Source: Ananas comosus
Taxonomy: Eukaryota; Streptophyta; Magnoliopsida; Poales; Bromeliaceae
Reading direction: 5' to 3'
Assembly (NCBI RefSeq): GCF_001540865.1
Contig: NC_033629.1
Location: forward strand, 570,501 to 634,500
Length of the DNA stretch: 64,000 nt
The notes below the pieces were generated by a model. It was not told the DNA's origin. It searched no databases and was given only the letters and a program-made list of their open reading frames with translations. Every line of letters begins with the position of its first letter. Position 1 is the stretch's first letter. Position numbers and translations under genes: made by a program. Positions 55,414-64,000 of the stretch are shown in pieces.

Positions 55414-55547
55414 AGAAATTTTACCGACCCAAGCTCGAATCCTAGTTGATTCACATTTCCAGCTAAGTTTATTTCTAAATGAAATAAAACGAAGCGGGTA
55501 ACGTGCTACCTATCTCTCTCCCAAAAAAAAATAAAATAAAATAAAAT
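55414..55547 (+). mobile_element. SINE, forward orientation, lacking the box A part (right member of the pair)
   Basis: ACCGACCCAAGCTCGAATCC starts it, so the box A region is missing. It continues through GATTCACATTTCCAGCTAAG and GCGGGTAACGTGCTACC to CTCTC and an A/AAAAT tail. Together with the left copy it forms an inverted repeat able to fold back. Confidence 0.75.
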
Positions 55548-56577
55548 TTTATAACCAAATCCAAACTAAGATTCCGATTCTTATTTGGAAACATGGTAGA
55601 AAAAGTATTGACACGTAACTGCATGCCTTTTGCAAAAACATTCTTTTCTTTTTTTGTTTCCTTGAAAAAAAAAAAAAAAGAAAGAGAAAAAAAAGATGCC
55701 CTTAATTATAGGCGCTTATTTATTTCAATATTTAGCAATAGTAAGTAAATAATTGCGAGCCTTTCGCTACTTATAAAAGTCGATTGGTTGGATTGTAAGT
55801 GATAAGGAGTGCACAACATATGTAATAGTATGCTTGTCGCTTGAAAAATTTGGAAAAAAAAGAAATTTTAAAACCTGCACAATATTTATAAACTTAGAGC
55901 GAAAAATGGATGAATTTGTTCAAAAAAGGATGAATTTGTTCAAGTCCAATTAGCTATCACAATCCAAATGTTTTTACCTCAAGTTATATCTAAATTAGTT
56001 TTGTATATATAACGCCCATTCGTAAAATATTCAACTTTTTAAATTTTACTCAGGCTAATAATTCCTGAAAAGTTAAATTATCGACAAATTACAACATTAA
56101 CAAACTACCTATATATTTAGTTATAAATACGAAATTATAACTCATGAAAAAAAAAAAAAAAAAACTAAAATCATCGTAGATACAATTGTTAGGACAAAAC
56201 GAAACTTCCCCGACAGGGGTAACATTGACCTTTTCTCTCTTCCTTTCTTTATCTACATCAAAAAACTATATATGCATGTGAATACATTATATATTGTTAA
56301 TATTGTCCATTATGGTTGTAGTAGCCATATATATATATATATAATTAGTCCCCTCTTAATTTGGAAAAAGTATGAGTAAATAAGAAATTAGCCACATGGT
56401 ATTGCTTATCATACTGTAATCTCAGTAGTATATTAATGAAGAGGTAGTTAACTAATAATTAAACTTTTATTAATCTATCAAAGTCAACTCCTTCCGACCA
56501 TTTCTAAAATCCTAATTAACTACGTTGATTTAGTCTTTATCCTATGAGTATATTTCCCACAATCTAACCGTATGATA
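55548..56577. other. AT-rich upstream region of the first peroxidase
   Basis: No coding exon is seen. A runs lie near 55664-55679 and 56144-56163. A TA tract sits near 56326-56343. Confidence 0.5.
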
Positions 56578-56581
56578 TATC

Positions 56582-56592
56582 TATATATATAC
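56582..56592 (+). promoter_or_regulatory. Candidate TATA box of the first peroxidase
   Basis: TATATATATAC lies about 95-100 bases before the ATG at 56685, a normal distance for a plant TATA box with a short leader. Confidence 0.35.
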
Positions 56593-56684
56593 ATGCATCT
56601 CTACACAATACTAGAGTAACTAGACCATAACAATATCCCCCAATCCTCAATCATAGAGTTTCTCTCTTTAATCACGTTATCAAG

Positions 56685-58617
56685 ATGATTATGATGAGAA
56701 ATTTCATCGCTGCTCTCCTGCTAGTCACCTTAGTGAATCTCTCCTTGTTCTCTCATTTGAGTTCAACCAAACTATTATGCCAACATTTGCCCTAATGTGG
56801 AGAACATAGTCCGTGGCGCGGTTACGCAGAAGTTCCAGGAGACCTTTAATGCCGTTGGTGGCACCATCCGTCTCTTCTTCCATGACTGCTTCGTTGAGGT
56901 AGCTATGAAGATCTTGTTTGGCTTCATTTAAGATGGTATAATTTTACATAAAGTATTATTTGAGTAGAGCTTGAGAGCTTTTAAAGGTCTATTGGTTATG
57001 CTTGAGCCTTTGTAAAAAGTGTTTTTTTTGAGAGAGATGAATGAAAGTGAGGTTAAGATAGAGCTGCTTAAAGAAGCTTTGATCATAACTCTTTTACGAG
57101 CATGGCCTTTAAATAATTTGCTGCAGTTAAAACTAGAAGCTTACAAATTGAAGTTTCTAACTTTCAAGATGCTGAAGTTTATTTTTGCTCTAGCTGTATG
57201 ACTGGAAGTTTTACAAATTTTGTTTGCAAGTATCAAGGGCATGACTTATAATGCATGAGCATCAATCAAATGAAACAAATACTAATTACCTAGCAGCTCC
57301 TTACTGTAGCCAGAAGCAGAAAATAAAGCTTTTGAGTTTGGGTCTAGAATCTTATTTCAGCTTTTGCGCACACCACCGTAACTCATTGTCGTGACTTGAG
57401 AGTTTAGAGTTTCATTTCTTAACCATCAGTACACGCATGAAATATTTGACAGGGATGTGATGGTTCTGTACTAATCTCATTAACACCGACCAACACGGCC
57501 GAGAGGGACTACCCAGATAACCAATCCTTGAATGAAGACGGATTTGACACTGTGGATCGAGCTAAGGTGGCAGTAGATGCAGATCCCCAGTGCGCGAATA
57601 AGGTATCCTGCGCTGATATCCTCGCACTGGCCACAAGGGATCTCATAACACTGGTTAGTCACTCTTCATACATCACTTGTTGTCCTTATACTCACTCTTC
57701 CATTTGGACACAAGTCCTAAAGAAGGATTATGCATGGTGGAAAAAAAAAAAAAACTCATTTAATGATTAATTATGTTAATTAATTAATAGGCTGGTGGGC
57801 CATCTTATACCGTTGAATTGGGCCGATTTGATGGGCTGAGCTCGACGGCAAATAGTGTTGCTGGGAGGTTACCGCCGCCAACTTTCGACTTGGACCAACT
57901 CACCAACTTGTTTCAGCTCAACGGACTCTCCCGCACCGATATGATTGCTCTCTGCGGTAACCGTTCCGACGTCCATATTTCTATATATATTTCATATCAT
58001 CATCCGAACTTTGAAAAGAACTATTCATACACTCTTTTTAAGGTGCATGCTATAAATCTTAACCATCTAGTGGGTGAGGTCATTTTACCGGTCGCATTAT
58101 GTGACAAGTAAATAAATCTCGTCCATCAAATCAGTGAGATGTATATCACACACCCCAAAAAGAGTGTCTGAGTAGCACTGCTCCTTACTTAAATAGCATG
58201 TTTGTGCGAACCTGTTTTACAGCGGCCCACACTGTGGGCCTGGGCCATTGCAACAAGTTTGCGAACCGCATAAACGGGCCCGGAAACTCGGTGGACCCTA
58301 CTCTGAACAAGAACTATGCGGCCCAACTGATGTCGACATGCCTCGCGAATGCGAACTCGGCGGTGTTCTTGGATCCGGTCACCCCCGGCGCCTTCGACAA
58401 CCAGTACTACAAGAACCTGCAACAAGGATTGGGCCTCTTCTCGTCCGACGAGGTCCTATACACCGACACTCGTTCGCGGCCCTTAGTGGACCTGTGGGCC
58501 CAAAGTTCCCCGGCGTTTGAGCAGGCCTTTGTTGAGGCCATCACGAAAATGGGCCGGATCGGAGTCAAGACCGGGTCGTCGGGTAATATCCGACAAGATT
58601 GCCGGGCTTGTAATTGA
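56685..58617 (+). pseudogene. Class III peroxidase, first tandem copy, frameshifted at the signal peptide
   Basis: The exon-like segments are 56685-56898, 57453-57653, 57791-57956 and 58223-58617, with GT-AG borders. From 56761 onward an open frame of 300 codons with stop encodes a mature secretory peroxidase: [29 protein letters not shown] with distal Arg and His, [30 protein letters not shown] with proximal His, and FDNQYYKNLQQGLGLFSSDE. The ATG at 56685 opens a good signal peptide (MIMMRNFIAALLLVTLVNLS), but in a different frame. That frame ends at TAA 56793-56795, and the peroxidase frame has TGA at 56758-56760 with no Met between. A small indel at the signal/mature junction therefore breaks the gene. 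The rest shows no other lesion, so the break is recent or a sequencing error. Where relatives have LSA before the proximal-His motif, this copy has LCA. These enzymes oxidise phenolics with hydrogen peroxide in the cell wall. Confidence 0.82.
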
Positions 58618-59247
58618 ATTATTTGTTAAATTTAAATTATGAGGTTTTCGAACAGGAGTGTGGAAATTCCCTATGTATGATTGTTCCAGGAGTGTAAAAT
58701 AATAAGAAACATTTATTTACTTGTAACTTTTGCATCTGAAATAATAAATATAATAATAATTTGGAATGTCTATAACATTTTATTAAAAATTATCATGCAT
58801 TGATTAGTCTTATCATAGACATTTGGCCACAATAAAAAAAAGAATAAAAAGAAAATAGAAACCAAAGGCACATAGCCATACTCAACTACTGTTTGATTTG
58901 AATCTGATTGCTAATGACTTAGAATAAAAAAAATGAAATAAAAAAAAAAGGAGAAGAGAAGAAGAAGAAGATGATGATGACAATGATGGAAAAAAAAAAA
59001 TGTTATCTTTCTGTGGGAAAAAAAAAACAAGAAGAAGAAAAGGAATGTTGGTCAGATGCTCATGCTTCCAAGATTTTATTTTTTTGAGAATATTGACATA
59101 TTTCATGTTTAAATTAATTAGATTTTTTTTCAAAATATTGACAAGGAAGAGAACCATCAAAATAACAAAATCCAGTAAATCACGAAAAACCAACAACATC
59201 ACACATTCCATTAATGATAGTACAAATAAATTATGTTTAGGAATAGA
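58618..59247. other. Spacer after the first peroxidase
   Basis: This contains the 3' leader of the first copy (AATAAATATAATAATA near 58741-58756 could serve polyadenylation) and A-rich and GAA/GAT-rich low-complexity DNA around 58920-59045. The short frames there are low-complexity artefacts. Confidence 0.5.
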
Positions 59248-59763
59248 CACTACAACAGAATTAGGTTATAGGGACACATGTTTGGGACACTTTTGAGTAA
59301 GTGTCCCATTTATGCTAAAACTTAAAAACACATCTACTAATGCCTAAATATAAAGCTCAATCCAACCAAAAATAAAAGATTACTCTACTCAACCCACCAC
59401 ATCCAGTCCATTTGGCCCGATTACAAACAGAAAGAAAAAAAAAAGAAAAATTAATTACCATCTTTTCTTCTCTCTTCACTCAATCCACTAAAATTCTAGA
59501 CGAAGAGCCTTTACTGTCGTCCTTCTCCGCCATCACAACCAACGAGATAGAGTTTCGGCGGTTACTAAATGCTTAAATAAGTGTTGGTAAATTAGCAGCA
59601 CTCTTTTAGGCTATAGCGACACTCTTTAACTGTCACTATATACCTAGCGACTCCACATATAGCAACACTTTTTAAAAGTGTCGGTAATTTTAGCTAGCAG
59701 CACTTTTTTGACATGTACCTATATTTAAAAGTATTGCTACAGACCGTTTTTGTTGTAGTGAGA
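59245..59763. mobile_element. CACTA-type MITE between the two peroxidases
   Basis: The element (59248-59760, 513 bases) begins CACTACAACAGAATTAGG and ends TTTTTGTTGTAGTG, so both termini read CACTACAACA inward. The 3-base AGA flanks it on both sides (59245-59247, 59761-59763). CACTA termini with a 3-base duplication identify the En/Spm superfamily. Sub-terminal words such as GGGACAC, AAGTGTC and GCGACACT repeat in both orientations. No transposase is encoded. Confidence 0.88.
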
Positions 59764-60336
59764 GCCAAGGTCTAATATTGTATGTTCCCCAGGTTATTAT
59801 CTCATGCTCTCTAAACCTGACTTTTTTTGTTTCCCCTTTTTATTTGAAGTTTGAAACATGCGTTACTATGATATAATATTTTTAGTTTTATATTGTGTGA
59901 ACTTGTCATAAATTATATAATTAATCTATCTAATCAACTAGCTAATAACTGTTTAATAACCAGTATATTTCTTTATGATCAAAGCGCCCTTACTTTGACC
60001 TCCTCTCCCTCACATATTGCATACACATTGATCAAGAATTTTCGTTCGATTTGCTTCTCCGATTATTCAGAATATATGTCGAGATCAAATTCATCACCTG
60101 ATGTTACTCATCATGCTTGAAGCTAAAAAATGGATTGGTTTATTAGAGGACAATTAAATTTATATATATTAAGTCAACTCTTCATTGCTTAAACTTTAGT
60201 TGTTTGGCCTGGTCAAACACGTATTTACTACCCTGATTCTTTATAGTTTCATGCTGTACAGTATGATCCCCTCATTCCCCTCTTTCATCTTTGTTTCCTT
60301 TCCCTTATTCCTTGTACTCATCACCAAAATTACAAT
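59764..60336. other. Upstream region of the second peroxidase
   Basis: No gene is seen. A pyrimidine-rich stretch at 60266-60320 probably forms the 5' leader. No clear TATA box stands out. Confidence 0.45.
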
Positions 60337-62062
60337 ATGAGGAAGTTCGCGTTAGTTCTCTTGCTTATACTCGCAATATCAAACCTTACCCTATTCCCAC
60401 GCTGGGGCTCAGCACTTCAGCAAAACTACTATGCCAACATTTGCCCTAATGTGGAGAGCATAGTCCGTGGCGCTGTCACGCAAAAATTTCAAGAGACCTT
60501 TAATGCTGTTGGTGCCACCATTCGTCTCTTCTTCCATGACTGCTTCGTTGAGGTAACTATCAAGGCCTTATTTGGCTTGATTAAGGATTGTGTACGTTTA
60601 CAGAAGTGTTCTTTAAGTAGAGCTATATTTTCAAAAAGATCTGATAGCTTCTAAAGGTCTTTTGGTTCTACTCGAGCCTTTATAGGAAGTGCTCTTTTTG
60701 AGAGAGATTAATAAAAGTACAGTTAAGATAGAGTTGCTTAAAGAACATCTGATCATGGCTTTTTTACAACCAGGGTATGACTTCTAATTCTTGAGCATCA
60801 ATCAAATGAAACAAATACTAATTACCTAGCAGCTCCTTACTGTAGCCAGAAGCACATTTATTGAGTTTGAATTTAGAATCTTACTTCAGCATCATCAGTG
60901 CATACTGTTGTAACTCGTTGTCGTGACTTGAGAGCTTGGAGTTTCATTTCTTAACCATCAGTACATGCATGAAATATTTGACAGGGTTGTGATGGCTCTG
61001 TACTAATCTCATCAACACCGACCAACACGGCCGAGAGGGACTACCCGGATAACCAATCCTTGAACGAAGACGGGTTCGACACTGTGGATCGAGCTAAGGC
61101 GGCGGTAGATGCAGATCCCCAGTGCACGAATAAGGTGTCCTGCGCCGATATCCTCGCCTTGGCTACAAGGGATCTCATAGCTCTAGTTAGTCACTACTCT
61201 TTAAATTCTTTTCACTATATAGAATATGCATCATTCTCTTATATACTAAGTAGGATTATGGTAGTACATGAATTAATGATTGGTTATGCAAATAGGCTGG
61301 TGGGCCGTCTTACGCAGTCGAGTTGGGTCGATTCGACGGGCTGAGCTCGACGGTGGGCAGCGTTGTCGGGAAGTTACCCGCACCAACTTTCGACTTGGAC
61401 CAACTCACCGGCATCTTCGGGTCCAATGGGCTTTCAATGCTAGATATGATTGTTCTCTCAGGTGACCACAGTGATTAGCATGAGTCATAAGCTCCAAATT
61501 CAGATTAAGTTCCGCGGAGTCGAAATATACAAAGTTTGGCAAAAATTACAGCAGCATAAACTACTTATATAATAATTTACGGTGTTATAAACCGTCTAAC
61601 GAATCAATTTCAAATTACACGGATTAAATTTGTCATTTATTCAAAAAATTTACAGCGTGCCACACGGTAGGGTTTGCCCACTGTGGCATATTTTCGGACC
61701 GGTTGTACAACTTCGCCCCAGGGAGCCCAATGGACCCAACACTCAACAAGAACTACGCGGCGCAGTTGATCTCGTCGTGTCCCCCGAACCCGAACCCGTC
61801 GTGGCACGTTTTCTTGGACCCGGTCACCCCCGGTGCCTTCGACAACCAGTACTTCAAGAACCTGCAACAAGGAATGGGGCTCCTATTCTCCGACCAGGTT
61901 CTGTTCAACGACACTCGCTCGCAATCCACCGTTAACTCTTTAGCCTCCAGCTCCTCGCGGTTCGAGCAGGCGTTTGTCGTGGCCATCACCAACATGGGTC
62001 GGGTCGGGGTTAAAACTGGGTTACAGGGCAATATCCGCGAAAATTGTCGCGTCTTCAACTGA
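60337..62062 (+). CDS. Class III secretory peroxidase, second tandem copy, intact, 329 aa, four exons
   Basis: The exons are 60337-60552, 60985-61185, 61296-61461 and 61656-62062. All are GT-AG and in phase (330 codons with stop). The signal peptide covers residues ~1-26 ([15 protein letters not shown] to GSA), and the mature chain begins near [14 protein letters not shown]. Distal site: [12 protein letters not shown] with Arg63 and His67, followed by GCDGSVLIS for calcium and the conserved disulphides. Proximal heme ligand: His197 in [32 protein letters not shown] and [18 protein letters not shown] complete the pattern. The blocks recall the Arabidopsis peroxidase 50/51 group. The standard three-intron structure is kept. 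It oxidises phenolic substrates with hydrogen peroxide in the apoplast (lignification, defence); the exact substrate cannot be read from sequence. It is the functional partner of the broken copy 3.7 kb upstream. Confidence 0.95.
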
Positions 62063-63160
62063 TTACTTAAAAAGATTTCCTAGTAGAAATTTGTTGATTG
62101 TGAAAGTTCTAGTTTACTAATAAAGAAGTTTATATATTCGTCCTCATGTTGGATTTGTTACGGTGGATGATGGTCATTTAGATCAAGATTAAAGCATGGG
62201 TCGCAGTTACACCAAAATAAAAGTTGCTCAGGTAGTTGAATTGGGTCGAGCACAACGAACCATATAGTTTCTTGTGTCTGTGCACAAATTCTAAATGTAA
62301 TTTATTTTTGATCATTTGAAATATATGTTATTTATATGTCTTGCATTATTTTCTATCAGATCTGCATAATTATGCTTAATGAATTAAACCTACATAGTTA
62401 ATTTGTACACACTTCAAAATGTAAATATATTTAAGTGTCAAACTCAAGTTCTAAACTTGGTGTTTCATAACATCAATACGCGTTTATAAAGTCTACAAAT
62501 GATAAGAACGTTACATATTTTAAAAACTCCTAAACACATATCATGCGGCATAGAATTAATAAGAAAAAATATCGTACAATTGCGTGTTGAGGAACTCGCC
62601 CCTGGTAACCACTCTGAAAAGGATGCCTCTCACTTGACATTCCAACTAATCCCCAGTTCCGTGCCCAAAAGAGTTTCTTTAACCTTTTTTTTTCTTTTTT
62701 CTTTTTTCTTTTTTTCTAATATTGTCACCAAAGAATAGTCTCAAATAATTTTGTTTTATAGCGACGATTTTAGTATTGAATATAAAATAGTAAAGTATAA
62801 TTTTGAATAACTTAAATTTTTGAAGAACAATAAAGTAGGAGATTCTGAATCTGAGTTCTTATCCTTTGATCAATTGAGAGAAACGACAAAACTCAGTGCC
62901 TTTTCTTATCGTCTTTCTAATTTTTTAAACTTGACAGAGCAAAAGAAAAAAGAGAAAATAGAAAATGAAAAAATAATAATAATCTCACCAGTATTGATAA
63001 CCCGGGCCTGATTGGGTTGGGCTACGCTTGAATTTGGGCCTGAAATTTTTGCACATCACACTCCAAATTGAGGTGTCCAGGTCAAGTCAAATAAAAGAAA
63101 ATTTACAATTGCATCCCCTCAAAATGCTTTTTTTTTTTTTTTTTTTTTTTGAAGATGTAG
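62063..63160. other. 3' leader of the peroxidase and intergenic DNA
   Basis: No gene is seen. The frames at 62499-63011 are low-complexity (Phe/Lys/Ile-rich) and match nothing I know. A T run occupies about 63128-63150. Confidence 0.5.
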
Positions 63161-63322
63161 TTTTTTTTTTTTTCTTTTGTGAGATAGGTAACACGGTATC
63201 TGCTTCGTTTATTTCATTTAGAAATAAATATAGCTTAAAATATAAATCAACTAATATTCGAACTTAAAACCTCAGGTACCAACCACCAAGTCTTTTGCCA
63301 CTTGCTCTAGGGACGATCGACA
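63161..63322 (-). mobile_element. SINE, reverse orientation
   Basis: The T run, GTGAGATAGGTAACACGG, CTTCGTTTATTTCATTTAG, ACCTCAGGTACCAACCACC and GCCACTTGCTCTAGGGACG identify a complete copy. Substitutions in box B (ATATTCGAAC in reverse) suggest that it is old. Confidence 0.75.
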
Positions 63323-64000
63323 TGTCTCCAAAATGTTGTTCTTATATATATATATTATTAATGTATTGATATAAACAATAAAAAATTTTTGGTTATTAAT
63401 GCAAATAGTTTGAGGCATAATGTAAATTTCCTATCATATTAACATTGTATAAAATATTGTTTAATTGAATAGGAGGTGTTGGTAAATATTTTTGCTACAC
63501 CATCAATTACATTTTGGATACGAGTAATTATCGCTTGAAACTTGATAGAAAAGTAACGATTTTAATGAAGAGATAGAATTATAGTTACTTTTTCACTGAA
63601 AAGCGAAGAGAATTAAGTACTTTTAATCGTAAAAATCCACTTTCGTTATTTAAAATTATAAGTCTAACTTTTCTAAAATGCCATAATTAATTTTGCTCTA
63701 GCAGGTAGCGAAATCAATTACCAAAGGAAAAAAAAAATAAAAGTTAACTAGTGTAATATATATATATATATTTCCATCCTCTTGTGCATCTAGCACAATT
63801 TGACGAAACAAATACATAAATTGAGAGAACTTCGATTCTAAATCATTGATCTTTTATCAAACATATATTAGTGAAAAAATTAATTTTCACATGTTCAACA
63901 GATTTTTATTTTTTATTTTTTTTTTATGGACAATCGAACAAACCCATAGTATCACATGTTCAACTGAATTTTTTTTTTTTAATGGCCAATCGAACAAACC
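63323..64000. other. AT-rich intergenic DNA at the right edge
   Basis: No gene is seen. A duplicated phrase ATCACATGTTCAACNGA... and CAATCGAACAAACC occurs at about 63889-63942 and 63951-64000, each with a T run, so a short direct repeat lies at the edge. Confidence 0.45.

Noticed and set aside
56685..56795. 36-codon frame as an independent small secreted peptide
   Set aside because: Its first part is a peroxidase signal peptide, and the tail is out-of-frame peroxidase sequence.

Overview
This is nuclear DNA of a flowering plant. Introns have GT-AG borders, two genes (a subtilase and the first exon of a J protein) are very GC-rich, and the intergenic DNA is AT-rich and full of microsatellites, SINEs and MITEs. 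The GC-rich coding style and the protein families suggest a monocot, probably a commelinid; pineapple (Ananas) would be my guess, at low confidence.

Layout. 1-730: the signal-peptide exon of a snakin/GASA gene on the minus strand, with the rest off the left edge. 0.8-14 kb: gene-poor DNA with SINEs, a TA-targeting MITE family, a GC-rich hairpin cluster and an ~820 bp duplication bounded by single Ns. 14.5-17.1 kb: a three-exon DUF620 gene (+). 19.4-20.8 kb: an organellar-type SWIB protein (-). 21.7-24.5 kb: a four-exon clade D PP2C phosphatase (-). 27.0-29.1 kb: an ankyrin plus methyltransferase protein of the RMT2 type (-). 31.0-33.3 kb: an intronless SBT1.7-like subtilase (-). 38.6-42.7 kb: a five-exon J-domain protein (+). 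45.6-51.7 kb: a ten-exon CK2 catalytic alpha subunit with an N-terminal hydrophobic extension (-). 56.7-62.1 kb: two tandem class III peroxidases (+). The first is frameshifted at its signal peptide and the second is intact. A CACTA-type MITE lies between them.

The genes do not form a pathway. Four are secreted or cell-wall proteins (snakin, subtilase, two peroxidases), two look organelle-targeted (SWIB, J protein) and two are signalling enzymes (PP2C, CK2). The only local functional relationship is the peroxidase tandem duplication.

I see no wholly new biological system. The points most worth a second look are the SINE family with its palindromic 3' end, the broken peroxidase duplicate, the CK2 alpha N-terminal extension, the hairpin cluster near 12 kb, and the duplicated blocks delimited by single Ns, which look like assembly artefacts. 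Exon borders were derived by eye from splice sites, reading phase and remembered family sequences; no database search was run.
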